NCBI GenBank assembly: GCA_028702695.1
Contig: JAQVOH010000003.1
Location: forward strand, 1-46,269
Length of the DNA: 46,269 nucleotides
Source: Desulfotomaculaceae bacterium
GTDB taxonomy: Bacteria > Bacillota > Desulfotomaculia > Desulfotomaculales > Pelotomaculaceae
Reading direction: 5' to 3'
Positions 7,025-15,980 of the stretch are shown piece by piece; positions within the stretch are counted from its first letter, which is position 1; every line of letters begins with the position of its first letter. The notes beneath the pieces are model-generated. The model was not told the DNA's origin. It ran no database searches and worked only from the letters and a program-made list of their open reading frames with translations. The translations under genes and the position numbers were made by a program.

Positions 7025-8854
7025 TTACTCCACAGTCACCGATTTCGCCAAATTCCTCGGTTTATCGACATCGCATTTTCTGGCCACAGCAGTATGGTAG
7101 GCCAGCAGCTGCAGCGGGACCACGGTCAGGATCGGTGCCAGTACCTCGTGGGTCCTGGGGATATAGACCACCTTGTGGGCCACCTTCTCCACTTTCTTCA
7201 GCCCCTCCATGGCCAGAGCCAATACGGAGGCGCCGCGGGCGTTGACCTCCTGGATGTTGCTGACCATTTTCTCAAAGAGAACTTCCTGAGTGGCCAGGGC
7301 CACCACCGGCGTACCCTCTTCGATCAGGGCCAGGGTGCCGTGCTTCAGTTCGCCGGCAGCATAGGCTTCGGCGTGGATGTAGGAGATCTCCTTCAGCTTC
7401 AGTGAGCCTTCCATAGCCACGGAGTAGTCGAGGCCGCGTCCGAGGTAGAATAAATCGTTGCTGGTGGAGATTTCCTTAGCAAAATCTCTGATCACTTGAG
7501 AGTCATTCAGAATATCCTGCATCTTTTCGTCCAGGTTCTTCATCTCGGCCAGGAGCGCGCTGATTTCTTCAGGCGCCATCGTCCCGCGCAGGCCCGCCAG
7601 GTGCAGGGTAAGGAGATACATGCTCACCAGTTGGGTGGTATAGGCCTTAGTTGAGGCCACGGCAATCTCAGGACCGGCCCAAGTATAGATGACGTCGTCG
7701 GCCTCACGGGCCACGGAACTGCCCACCACGTTCGTCACGGCCACGACCCTGCCCCCCTGCCGCTTGGCTTCCCGCAGCGCGGCCAGGGTGTCGGCGGTCT
7801 CCCCGGACTGGCTGATGATGATGACCAGGGTGCCCGGCTCAATAATCGGCTGGCGGTAGCGGAACTCGGAGGCAATATCGACCTCTACCGGCAGCCGCAC
7901 CAGCTTTTCAATGACGTATTTACCCACCAGGCCGGCGTGATAAGCCGTACCACAGGCGGCAATAAAGACTTTCTTCAAGCCCTTGATTTCTTCCGGGGTG
8001 ATTGTCACCTCGTCCAAATTAACACGCGAGTTGTCCTCGGCAATTCGGCCACTCAGGGTATCCCTGAGAGCTTTGGGCTGCTCATGAATTTCTTTCAGCA
8101 TAAAGTGGTCGTAGCCGCCCTTTTCGGCCTGCTCAGCGGCCCACTCTACTTCAAAGATATTTTTACGGATTTCCTTTTTGTTGAGGTCCATAACCTTGAC
8201 CCCGTCCTTTTCCAGCACAGCCACTTCCCCATCATTGAGGATATAGGTGAACCTGGTGTGCTTCAGAAGAGCCGGGATATCCGAGGCCAGAAAGTATTCA
8301 CCCTCGCCCAGACCCACTACCAGCGGGCTGTCCTGGCGGACTGCGATCAACTTATTCGGCTCTTTAGAGGAAACCACCGCCATGGCGTAAGAGCCCACCA
8401 GCTTCGAAACTGTCATCAGCACAGCTTCTAAAAGGTCCCCGTCATAAAAGTGCTCGATCAGGTGGGGCAATACCTCGGTATCGGTCTGGGAGACGAAAAT
8501 ATGGCCCTCTGACTCGAGCCATTCCCGCAGGCTGAGGTAGTTTTCAATGATCCCGTTGTGCACAACGGCAAACTGTCCTGTGCAGTCCGTGTGCGGGTGG
8601 GCGTTGGCGTCCGAAGGCTTGCCGTGAGTGGCCCAGCGGGTGTGCCCGATGCCGACGTTGGCGCAGTATTCATGACCGTTTAATTTATCCTTGAGAGCGG
8701 CTAGTTTTCCAACCCTCTTTAATATTTCCAGGTTTTCTTCACTCGTGATTGCCACTCCAGCGGAGTCGTAGCCACGGTACTCCAGTTTTTCCAGTCCGTC
8801 AACCAGAATAGAAACGGCCTCTTTGGGACCGATATAGCCTACAATACCACACAC
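7025..8854 (-). CDS. glmS: Glutamine--fructose-6-phosphate aminotransferase (isomerizing)
   Basis: Converts fructose-6-phosphate and glutamine to glucosamine-6-phosphate, the first step towards UDP-GlcNAc and peptidoglycan. It has an N-terminal class II glutaminase domain followed by two SIS sugar-isomerase domains (SQSGETADTLAALREAKR, then a second with KLKEISYIHAEAYAAGELKHG). The C-terminus ends PRNLAKSVTVE as in the family. The frame is open from a GTG at 8872, but the glutaminase needs a cysteine exposed after Met1. The GTG at 8854, directly followed by CGIVGYIG, meets this and has a G-rich site upstream, so I place the start there (609 aa). Expression is probably limited by the glmS ribozyme upstream and linked to glmM. 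Confidence 0.97.
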   Translation of the reverse strand: MCGIVGYIGPKEAVSILVDGLEKLEYRGYDSAGVAITSEENLEILKRVGKLAALKDKLNGHEYCANVGIGHTRWATHGKPSDANAHPHTDCTGQFAVVHNGIIENYLSLREWLESEGHIFVSQTDTEVLPHLIEHFYDGDLLEAVLMTVSKLVGSYAMAVVSSKEPNKLIAVRQDSPLVVGLGEGEYFLASDIPALLKHTRFTYILNDGEVAVLEKDGVKVMDLNKKEIRKNIFEVEWAAEQAEKGGYDHFMLKEIHEQPKALRDTLSGRIAEDNSRVNLDEVTITPEEIKGLKKVFIAACGTAYHAGLVGKYVIEKLVRLPVEVDIASEFRYRQPIIEPGTLVIIISQSGETADTLAALREAKRQGGRVVAVTNVVGSSVAREADDVIYTWAGPEIAVASTKAYTTQLVSMYLLTLHLAGLRGTMAPEEISALLAEMKNLDEKMQDILNDSQVIRDFAKEISTSNDLFYLGRGLDYSVAMEGSLKLKEISYIHAEAYAAGELKHGTLALIEEGTPVVALATQEVLFEKMVSNIQEVNARGASVLALAMEGLKKVEKVAHKVVYIPRTHEVLAPILTVVPLQLLAYHTAVARKCDVDKPRNLAKSVTVE

Positions 8855-9059
8855 GCATACATACCCCCCCACGTTCCTCTATTTAAACCCTACCCTGTAA
8901 CCATAAGATAGTTTAGATAAAAGTTGACATTTCCATCCTATATCAAGCGTTCAGCTCGCAAATCATTTGGTACACTTGCAGACATGGGTGTCGAAAATAA
9001 AAATACCGGGCATGATTAGCCACGGCATTCCAATCGCGTATTTCGGGATACACCAAAAG

Positions 9060-9277
9060 GAAACACTTACCCCCTGAAAAACTTAAGCCGCTGCTGCCGC
9101 CGGCACATTTGTCCCACCGGTTACCAGGTGGTTTTGTCGTGCCATTAACGGTCCGGTCGGACCGGGGGGCACCCGCCGAAAACCTCGATAAACCCCCTCC
9201 TCGTCAACCCTCGCAGATGAAGCGAAACTGGTTTCCCAATAACTTCACCAATCCCATCTGGGTAGGGTTCAGGCGCT
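9060..9277 (-). ncRNA. glmS self-cleaving ribozyme / GlcN6P riboswitch
   Basis: On the minus strand the leader begins AAGCGCCTGAACCC near 9277, with the expected cleavage point just before GCGCC. It continues with GGGTTGACGAGGAGGGGG and TTTATCGAGGTTTTCGGCGG, the hallmark core (GUUGACGAGG...UUAUCGAG..UCGGCGG) of the glmS catalytic riboswitch, and ends in 3' accessory stems near 9060. Glucosamine-6-phosphate acts as cofactor for cleavage, lowering glmS mRNA. It lies between glmM and glmS, about 200 bases before the glmS start. The 3' boundary is approximate. Confidence 0.92.
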
Positions 9278-9333
9278 TGCATATTCTATTAAGGCTGTTG
9301 TTAGCTATTGTGTAATCGATTTACCACCATCCT

Positions 9334-10671
9334 TTAATCAATCTCTTTCACTATATTCGACAACCTGTCAGCTATTTCCTCCAGTAGCAGCATGTCTCTT
9401 CCTTCAGCCATTACCCGTACCAGGGGCTCTGTGCCGGACGGACGAACCAGGATGCGGCCGTTGCCACCCATTTTCTTTTCTTCCTGTTTGATAGCATCTG
9501 ACAGGACAGGGCTGTTCATCACCGCATTTTTGTCGGTCACCTGCACGTTCACCAGCAGCTGGGGCAGTCGCTCCATCTGGGACGCCAGTTTGCTCAGCTG
9601 TTTGCCGCTCTCCTTCATCACAGATAATAGCTGTAGTGCGGTAATAATGCCGTCACCAGTGGTGTTGTAATCCAGAAAAATAATATGGCCGGACTGCTCT
9701 CCCCCAAAGCGGGCTCCGGTACGCAGGAGTTCCTCAAGGACGTAGCGGTCGCCGACTTTGGTCTCGAGCACGTGAATCCCGCGATCCCGAAAGGCCAAAT
9801 GCAGGCCCAAGTTGCTCATAACCGTAACCACAACCGTATCCTTTTCCAGCTGCCCCTTGGCTTTCAAGTGACTGGCGCAGGCAACCATAATCTGGTCACC
9901 GTCGACCAGCCTGCCTTCGGCATCCACGGCCAGAACACGGTCGGAGTCCCCGTCGTGGGCCAGGCCCAGGTCCGCCCCTGCCTCAATGACAGCTTCCATT
10001 AGATCCTCAGGGTGGGTTGAACCACACCTCTTATTAATATTCACCCCATCCGGGTTGTTAAAGATGGGCAGCACTTCAGCCCCCAGCTTCTTATATATAA
10101 GAGGCGCCACGTGAGAAGCCGCGCCGTTGGCGCAGTCCACCACAAGCTTTAAGCCCCGCAGGTCAGTGCTGACTGTGCTGCAGGCATAGTTCACGTAACG
10201 GTCGGCGGCGTCGGTTATCTGGCAAGTGCGTCCTACGCCACCTCCCACAGGGGAGGTTACGGAGGCGCAGTGTTCCAGCACCAGAGCCTCAATTTCAGCC
10301 TCGGTTTCGTCTGGCAGCTTGTAGCCACTGGGGCCAAAGAACTTGATCCCGTTGTCTTCCACCGGGTTATGCGAAGCCGAGATGACCACTCCGGCCGCCG
10401 CTTGTAAATCACGGGTCAGGAAAGCAATAGCGGGAGTAGGCATAACCCCTACTTTTAGAACATCAACACCCGCAGAACAAATACCGGCCGCCAGGGCAGC
10501 CTCAAGCATATCTCCCGAGATCCGGGTATCTTTACCGATTACTATACGCGAGCCAACACCGTTTCCGGCTAGGACAGACGCCCCGGCCCGACCCAGCATA
10601 AAGGCAAGTTCAGGGGTCAGCTCATGGTTGGCTACACCTCTTACCCCGTCAGTACCAAACATACCCGCCAT
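9334..10671 (-). CDS. glmM: Phosphoglucosamine mutase
   Basis: Interconverts glucosamine-6-phosphate and glucosamine-1-phosphate in the UDP-GlcNAc pathway. The 445-residue length is normal for the family. The phosphoserine loop is [20 protein letters not shown] near residues 95-114, the Mg-binding loop is [13 protein letters not shown] near 240, the sugar-binding loop [10 protein letters not shown] near 322, and the phosphate-binding C-terminus has [15 protein letters not shown]. The ATG at 10671 has an AAAGGAG site. It lies downstream of cdaA-cdaR; in several Firmicutes GlmM binds and restrains CdaA, so clustering links wall precursor supply and c-di-AMP. A consensus promoter sits just upstream. 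Confidence 0.97.
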   Translation of the reverse strand: MAGMFGTDGVRGVANHELTPELAFMLGRAGASVLAGNGVGSRIVIGKDTRISGDMLEAALAAGICSAGVDVLKVGVMPTPAIAFLTRDLQAAAGVVISASHNPVEDNGIKFFGPSGYKLPDETEAEIEALVLEHCASVTSPVGGGVGRTCQITDAADRYVNYACSTVSTDLRGLKLVVDCANGAASHVAPLIYKKLGAEVLPIFNNPDGVNINKRCGSTHPEDLMEAVIEAGADLGLAHDGDSDRVLAVDAEGRLVDGDQIMVACASHLKAKGQLEKDTVVVTVMSNLGLHLAFRDRGIHVLETKVGDRYVLEELLRTGARFGGEQSGHIIFLDYNTTGDGIITALQLLSVMKESGKQLSKLASQMERLPQLLVNVQVTDKNAVMNSPVLSDAIKQEEKKMGGNGRILVRPSGTEPLVRVMAEGRDMLLLEEIADRLSNIVKEID

Positions 10672-10712
10672 AAAACCGGTTCTCCTTTCATCCAGGCAAA
10701 ATTCAACAACCT

Positions 10713-10742
10713 ATTATAACTTTAAGACCGGAGCCTTGTCAA
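10713..10742 (-). promoter_or_regulatory. SigA-type promoter for glmM
   Basis: Minus-strand TTGACA (10737-10742) and TATAAT (10713-10718), both perfect hexamers, are separated by 18 bp. They lie about 40 bp before the glmM start, in the 137-bp gap after cdaR, so glmM-glmS can be transcribed separately from cdaA-cdaR. Confidence 0.75.
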
Positions 10743-10808
10743 TTTCTCCGAATCTATGCTATTGTATGTCAGCCGCAGGTCACTGGCAACAAAAGATATA
10801 CCGACAAT

Positions 10809-11771
10809 TTATGGTTCTGGCTTGGCGGTATCTCCGCTGTCTCCTCCCGGCGAAGGGAGCGTCTCGTCCAACTTACTGATTTCTACCAGGACTTTGACTC
10901 GGACAGGTTGTATAGAAGTTACCCCTGTTGGCGTGAGCAAGCCAACTTCTTTGGTCACATTTTTGTCAGAGCCCTGGATATCAACAGGTTCGGTGCGGAT
11001 CTCGGAAATATTGCTGATAACCTCCACCGGCCCGTAGATTTGGACGGTGGCCGGATCGCCAGCGCTCTTTATTACCCTAAACCCAACCGCCACGCTGCCG
11101 GTAGTCTGAGGCGCCACCGGTATGTTCTTGGAAGCTACAGCGTTGACTATAGGCACAACCACCTGCACCGTAGCCGGACTCACGGTAACATTCGGAGCTC
11201 CCGTGTTAAGTGGTACGTTCATAGTAACGTCACTGGAGGCGTCCTGAATGTTAATCACTGCGGATGCCTGACTGATATTGTTAACTATGCGGGAGGGTCC
11301 CCATACGATCACCGTTTCCGGGCTGAATGTGGGCGCCAGCGCGGAATAGTTCTGGGCCGGCGTTCCTTTCAGACTGACCGCCACGGCAATTTGCCTTTCC
11401 ACCAGGCGGTCTAATCCAACAGTGACCTCTTCGGGACTGACCTGGGCCACCCGCAGGTTGGATGGAGAGCTTACCTGTACCGGCAGGAGCACATCTCCTG
11501 TCTTGTCTTCCGGCAGGTTGACAATTGCTCTGAAGTCATCTGGGGCAAGATTGGCCAAATCATTACGGTTGCCCTGCACTCTGACCCGGACACTCTCAGG
11601 CAGGCCACCGGTAATGATATAGTTTTGGGCCGGGCCGGTGTGCTCCAGGGTTACATTGAGGATTTTTTCTCTGACCGGGTTTTGTTCGTTGCTCACGTAA
11701 ATCCACATGACTAATGCCAGAAATACTGCAAGCAATCTTAGAGAATTGTTTTGCCAGTCCAGACGACCCAA
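10809..11771 (-). CDS. cdaR: CdaA regulatory protein with YbbR domains
   Basis: A 320-residue protein with one N-terminal membrane anchor (LRLLAVFLALVMWIYV, residues 12-27) and an extracytoplasmic part made of repeated YbbR domains. The beta-rich repeats share patterns such as VRVQGNRNDLANL, VIVWGPSRIVNNISQASAVI and VQIYGPVEVISNISEIRTEP. CdaR interacts with the diadenylate cyclase CdaA at the membrane and modulates c-di-AMP synthesis. The start is a TTG at 11771, with GGAGG 8 bases ahead inside the end of cdaA. The two genes are only 5 bases apart, so translation is probably coupled. Confidence 0.9.
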   Translation of the reverse strand: MGRLDWQNNSLRLLAVFLALVMWIYVSNEQNPVREKILNVTLEHTGPAQNYIITGGLPESVRVRVQGNRNDLANLAPDDFRAIVNLPEDKTGDVLLPVQVSSPSNLRVAQVSPEEVTVGLDRLVERQIAVAVSLKGTPAQNYSALAPTFSPETVIVWGPSRIVNNISQASAVINIQDASSDVTMNVPLNTGAPNVTVSPATVQVVVPIVNAVASKNIPVAPQTTGSVAVGFRVIKSAGDPATVQIYGPVEVISNISEIRTEPVDIQGSDKNVTKEVGLLTPTGVTSIQPVRVKVLVEISKLDETLPSPGGDSGDTAKPEP

Positions 11772-11776
11772 GTGAA

Positions 11777-12610
11777 CTACCTCCTGAACCAGAGTGATGA
11801 AATAGAACTGCCGGCCTTCAGGTTTAATAAAGATGAAAGCCTGTCCATCAGGCTTGCTTCGTCCAGGTATCGCGTCAGGACACCATCAACGGCCAGGGCA
11901 ACGCTGCCGGTCTCCTCGGAGACGATAACTGCCACTGCGTCGGAGTGCTCTGTGATGCCGATGCCGGCCCGGTGCCTGGAACCGAGGTCGCTGGTCAGGG
12001 AAGGGTTTTCGCTTAGAGGTAGAAAACAGGCCGCCGCGGCCACGCGTTCCCCACGGATTATTACCGCCCCGTCGTGCAGTGGCGTTTTGGGAATAAATAT
12101 GTTAACCAGAAATTCGGCCGAAACCATCCCGTCTATTTTGACCCCAGTATCGATATATTCCTCCAGACCCGTCTCCCGTTCCAGGACCATCAGTGCCCCC
12201 ATTTTATTTTTGGAGAGCAAGGTAGACGACCGGGAAATTTCAGCAATAACCTTGGGGGGGTCCGTTTCACCATGAGTCATGGTAGTAGTTGAGAGAAATC
12301 TGCCGCGCCCCAGCTTTTCCAGGGCTCGTCTAAGCTCCGGCTGGAACACTACCGGCAGCGCCACCACCAGGGCGGTCATGGCCTGCTTTAGCAGCCAGTT
12401 GGCGGTATTGAGGTTAAAAAAGCTGGAAAAGGCAGTGAGGACCAGCAGTACAATCAGGCCTTTAATCAACTGTACCGCCCTGGTCCCCTTGATTAATAGC
12501 ATTATCCTGTACATAACAAAAGCAACGATCGCAATATCGATAACGCTGCTCAGGTTGAATTTAAGTACTGCTTTAAGATAGTCCAAATTCGGGAGCCAAA
12601 ACTGCTCCAC
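11777..12610 (-). CDS. cdaA: Diadenylate cyclase (membrane-bound, DisA_N domain)
   Basis: Makes c-di-AMP from two ATP. Three N-terminal hydrophobic segments (residues ~18-80) are followed by the DAC domain. The catalytic motifs are visible as TPLHDGAVIIRGE (DGA) near residue 175 and LGSRHRAGIGITE (RHR) near 207. The 277-aa length is normal. The start is a GTG at 12610 behind AAGGGAGGA. First gene of cdaA-cdaR-glmM-glmS, directly downstream of the terminator of the branched-chain cluster. The second messenger controls potassium and osmolyte balance and wall homeostasis in Firmicutes. Confidence 0.96.
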   Translation of the reverse strand: MEQFWLPNLDYLKAVLKFNLSSVIDIAIVAFVMYRIMLLIKGTRAVQLIKGLIVLLVLTAFSSFFNLNTANWLLKQAMTALVVALPVVFQPELRRALEKLGRGRFLSTTTMTHGETDPPKVIAEISRSSTLLSKNKMGALMVLERETGLEEYIDTGVKIDGMVSAEFLVNIFIPKTPLHDGAVIIRGERVAAAACFLPLSENPSLTSDLGSRHRAGIGITEHSDAVAVIVSEETGSVALAVDGVLTRYLDEASLMDRLSSLLNLKAGSSISSLWFRR

Positions 12611-12666
12611 CGGTATTCCTCCCTTGAAGTACGCAAAAATAGTATTTCTGGCGAGCTCGTAAAATA

Positions 12667-12698
12667 CCCGCTACCCATATGTTTATTTCGGTAGCGGG
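12667..12698 (-). terminator. Terminator hairpin after cimA
   Basis: CCCGCTACC and GGTAGCGGG form a perfect 9-bp stem with a 14-base loop. On the minus strand it is followed by TATTTTAC, a modest U-tract. It separates the branched-chain amino acid cluster from cdaA. Confidence 0.7.
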
Positions 12699-12750
12699 AA
12701 CGCGTTTCCTGCAGGAAATCTTTAATAATAACAAAGCATATGCATTCAAC

Positions 12751-14355
12751 CTATATCCGCGTAGACTCCTCTTTGCTGTTCTCCTGGCTTACGTGCTCCC
12801 CTTTCATCAGCCCGTAAGCGATGCTGTCGGCCAGTGCCTGCCAGCTGGCCTCAATGATGTTCTGGGAGACCCCGACCGTACCCCAGGAATTTTGGCCGTC
12901 GCCGGTCTCGATATGGACGCGCACGCTGGCCCCGGTGCCGTCCTTCTCATCCAATACGCGCACCTTGTAGTCGTTAAGGTGCATCGAGCCAATATTGGGG
13001 TAGAAATTCTTCAAAGCTTTGCGCAGGGCGTGATCCAGTGCGTTTACCGGACCGTTGCCTTCCGCCGCAGTGTGCACCACCTGGTCACCCACACGTATTT
13101 TAATAATAGCCTCGGCATAGGTGGGGTTGTTTTCTTTCATTTCAACCAGTAGTCGCAGAGCCTCCAGGGAAAACGGCTCGGTGTAGTTGTCATGGGCTTT
13201 GCGCATGAGTAGTTCGAAAGACCCCTCTGACCCCTCAAACTGAAAGCCCTGGTTTTCCAGTTCCTTGATTTCGTCCAGAATGAGCTTGCCTTCAGGACTC
13301 TGCCGGTCAAAATCAAGGTTCAGCTCCTTATACTTGTAAAGCAGGTTGGACATGCCGGAGAGCTCGGAGATCAGTACGCGGCGGTGGTTGCCCACCAGTT
13401 CCGGCTCAATGTGCTCATAGGTTTTGGAATCCTTCAAAAGCGCGCTGACGTGGACCCCGCCCTTATGGGCGAAGGCGCTGACTCCCACATAAGGCTGCCG
13501 GGCATCCGGGCTGACGTTGGCTACTTCACTGACGTAATGGGACATTTCCACCAGGTGTGACAGCTGCTCGCGGGGGATGGTATCAAAGCCCAGCTTCAAA
13601 GTGAGGTTGGGAATGACAGAGCACAGATTGGCGTTACCGCACCTCTCACCGTAACCGTTAACCGTCCCATGCACCTGTGACGCTCCGCTCTGCACCGCCA
13701 TGATCGTGTTGGCTACTGCCAATTCACCGTCGTTATGGGCGTGGATACCAATAGGGATCTTGAGCCGCTGCACGGCCACTTCCACTATTTCTTTAAGCTC
13801 CAGGGGCAGGCTGCCCCCATTCGTATCGCACAGGACCAGGGTGGAGGCCCCACCCGCCGCCGCTGCCTCAAGCGCGGCCAGAGCATAAGCTGAATTGGCC
13901 TTATACCCATCAAAAAAATGCTCTGCGTCAAAAAACACTTCCATTCCGTGGCTTTTGAGGTAGGCAACCGTGTCTTGGATCATGGCCAGGTTTTCTTCCA
14001 GAGTGGTACCAAGGGACTTGGTCACGTGAAGATCCCAGGTCTTGCCGAAAATGGTGGCTGTGCCGACCCCTGAGGCAAGGAGTGCCTTGACGTTGTCGTC
14101 ATTTTCGGCCGTTAGTTTAGCCCGGCGGGTGGAACCAAAAGCTGTAAGCCTGGCATTCTTGAAGTTATAACTACGAATCCGCCAGAAGAAATCTGCATCC
14201 TTGGGGTTGGACCCCGGCCAGCCGCCCTCAATATAATGGAAGCCCATCTTGTCTAGGCGCTGGGCGATTTTTATTTTATCTTCACAGGAGAAGGAAATGC
14301 CCTCAGCCTGCGTGCCATCCCTTAAAGTTGTGTCATAAATCTGTACTGAGGGCAT
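12751..14355 (-). CDS. cimA: (R)-citramalate synthase
   Basis: Condenses pyruvate and acetyl-CoA to citramalate, the entry into threonine-independent isoleucine synthesis. The 534-residue protein has the HMGL/DRE-TIM barrel start IYDTTLRDGTQAEGIS, with the metal-binding HAHNDGELA near residue 205 and VNGYGERCGNANLCS near 235. The C-terminal LeuA-type allosteric domain starts about residue 400 (VRVHIETGDGQNSWGTVGVS). TTLRDGTQAEG rather than the GEQSPG of the LeuA in this window, together with the co-clustered LeuBCD, argues for citramalate over isopropylmalate synthase. It is the last gene of the branched-chain cluster, followed by a terminator. Confidence 0.88.
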   Translation of the reverse strand: MPSVQIYDTTLRDGTQAEGISFSCEDKIKIAQRLDKMGFHYIEGGWPGSNPKDADFFWRIRSYNFKNARLTAFGSTRRAKLTAENDDNVKALLASGVGTATIFGKTWDLHVTKSLGTTLEENLAMIQDTVAYLKSHGMEVFFDAEHFFDGYKANSAYALAALEAAAAGGASTLVLCDTNGGSLPLELKEIVEVAVQRLKIPIGIHAHNDGELAVANTIMAVQSGASQVHGTVNGYGERCGNANLCSVIPNLTLKLGFDTIPREQLSHLVEMSHYVSEVANVSPDARQPYVGVSAFAHKGGVHVSALLKDSKTYEHIEPELVGNHRRVLISELSGMSNLLYKYKELNLDFDRQSPEGKLILDEIKELENQGFQFEGSEGSFELLMRKAHDNYTEPFSLEALRLLVEMKENNPTYAEAIIKIRVGDQVVHTAAEGNGPVNALDHALRKALKNFYPNIGSMHLNDYKVRVLDEKDGTGASVRVHIETGDGQNSWGTVGVSQNIIEASWQALADSIAYGLMKGEHVSQENSKEESTRI

Positions 14356-14382
14356 TAAAAAACCTCCAATTTAATAAACTTG

Positions 14383-15462
14383 TTACTGCTGTCCTTGTAT
14401 TTGCCTAATAATCATATTACCCATCTCTTCCGTGCTGACCACCTGTTTGCCTTCTTCCGTCAGGTCGGCGGTGCGATAACCCTGGTCAAGCACAGCTGCC
14501 ACGGCCTGTTCAATGCAGTCCGCTTCCACACCCTGTTCCAGGGAGAAACGCAGGAGCATGGCTGCCGATAGGATGGTAGCAATGGGGTTGGCGCAGTTTA
14601 AGCCGGTCAGTTCGGGCGCGGTGCCGTGGGCAGGCTCGTACAACCCTATTTTCCCGCCCAGGCTGGCGGAGGCCAACATCCCCAAAGAACCGCCCAGCAC
14701 GGAGGCCTGGTCGCTTAAGATATCCCCGAACATATTTTCAGTCACCAGTACGTCAAACTGGCCCGGGTTCTTTACCAACTGCATAGCGCAGTTGTCTACA
14801 TACATATGATCGAGTTCCACATCCGGGTACTCCCGGCCCATCGCCACGGCCACTTCCCGCCAGTAGCGCGAGCTTTCCAGCACGTTGGCCTTATCCACCG
14901 AGGTCACCTTGCCACGGCGCAGCCTGGCCAGGTCAAAGGCCATGCGGAGGATCCTCTCAATTTCCGGGGTGGTGTATTCCAGCGTATCAACCACGCGGGT
15001 GCTGCCGTCAGGCAGTTCCTCCCGGGACTTCTTGCCAAAGTAAAGACCGCCGGTAAGTTCCCGTAGTACTAACAGATCGAGACCGGCAACTATCTCCGGT
15101 TTCAGCGTGGAAGCGTTGGCCAGTGAGGGAAACACCTTAACCGGCCGCAGGTTGGCGTACAAGCCGAGTTTCTTCCTGAGAGCCAGGAGTGCCCCGAGTT
15201 CAGGCCGCAGGTGCAGCGGCAACTCATCCCATTTGGGGCCGCCCACGGCGCCAAAGAGGATAGCATCGCTGTTAAAGCAGAGTTCCAGGGTCTCCTCGGG
15301 TAGAGGCACGCCGGTCGCGTCATAAGCTGCTCCACCCACTATTCCCCAGGTAAACTCATAATGCCGCCCAAAGCGTTGTCCAACCGCTTCCAGCACACGG
15401 ACCGCCTGCGCGATAATTTCCGGGCCGATCCCATCGCCCGGCAATACAGCTATCTTAGACAT
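14383..15462 (-). CDS. leuB: 3-isopropylmalate dehydrogenase
   Basis: NAD-dependent oxidative decarboxylation of 3-isopropylmalate. It probably also acts on methylmalate from the citramalate route, given cimA next door. 359 aa. It shows LPGDGIGPEI at the start, GAVGGPKWDELP near 73-84, LRELTGGLYFG near 134-144 and the metal-binding VTENMFGDILSDQASVLGGS near 236-255. GLYEPAHGTAPELTG follows near the C-terminus. The ATG at 15462 follows a GGGGAAG site. Lies 26 bases after leuD. Confidence 0.97.
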   Translation of the reverse strand: MSKIAVLPGDGIGPEIIAQAVRVLEAVGQRFGRHYEFTWGIVGGAAYDATGVPLPEETLELCFNSDAILFGAVGGPKWDELPLHLRPELGALLALRKKLGLYANLRPVKVFPSLANASTLKPEIVAGLDLLVLRELTGGLYFGKKSREELPDGSTRVVDTLEYTTPEIERILRMAFDLARLRRGKVTSVDKANVLESSRYWREVAVAMGREYPDVELDHMYVDNCAMQLVKNPGQFDVLVTENMFGDILSDQASVLGGSLGMLASASLGGKIGLYEPAHGTAPELTGLNCANPIATILSAAMLLRFSLEQGVEADCIEQAVAAVLDQGYRTADLTEEGKQVVSTEEMGNMIIRQIQGQQ

Positions 15463-15488
15463 AATCTTCCCCTTGCTTCCTTGGTGTA

Positions 15489-15980
15489 TTAATTCACCTT
15501 TTCTTTAACGTAGTTAATCAGTCCACCCGCGGCGATAATCTGCTGCATGAAAGGCGGCACCGGGGTGGCTGTGTATTTTTTGCCGGTGGTAAGGTTTTCG
15601 ATCACACCGGTATCCGCGTCGACCGAGAGCTCATCGCCCTCGCTAACCTCAGCTGTCGCCTCGGGCGATTCAAAAATAGGCAGGCCGATATTGAAGGCGT
15701 TGCGGTAAAAAATTCTGGCAAAAGTACCGGCGATAACGCAGGATACCCCGGCGGCTTTAATCGCAATGGGAGCGTGCTCCCTGGAACTGCCGCACCCAAA
15801 ATTTTTCCCGGCCACAATGATGTCGCCAGGCCGCACCTTGACAGGAAAGCCCGGGTCGGCGTCTTCCATACAGTGCTTAGCCAGTTCATCCGGGTCGGAA
15901 GTGTTCAAGTAACGTGCCGGAATAATGGCGTCGGTGTCAACATCCGCTCCAAACTTCCAGACCTTTCCCTTGAGTTTCAT
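15489..15980 (-). CDS. leuD: 3-isopropylmalate dehydratase, small subunit
   Basis: Swivelling domain of isopropylmalate isomerase, 163 aa, with [15 protein letters not shown] near 16-30 and the substrate loop [20 protein letters not shown] near 57-76. Pairs with LeuC to isomerise 2- to 3-isopropylmalate. Its ATG directly abuts the leuC stop, so the two are translationally coupled. The short size and YLNTSD motif are those of the archaeal/anaerobe-type two-subunit isomerase. Confidence 0.96.
   Translation of the reverse strand: MKLKGKVWKFGADVDTDAIIPARYLNTSDPDELAKHCMEDADPGFPVKVRPGDIIVAGKNFGCGSSREHAPIAIKAAGVSCVIAGTFARIFYRNAFNIGLPIFESPEATAEVSEGDELSVDADTGVIENLTTGKKYTATPVPPFMQQIIAAGGLINYVKEKVN

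Noticed and set aside
8855-8872. GTG at 8872 as the glmS start
   Set aside because: It would place six residues before the catalytic Cys, which must follow Met1. The GTG at 8854 satisfies this.
9109-9315. 68-codon plus-strand frame upstream of glmS
   Set aside because: It is antisense to the glmS ribozyme, whose conserved core explains the sequence.
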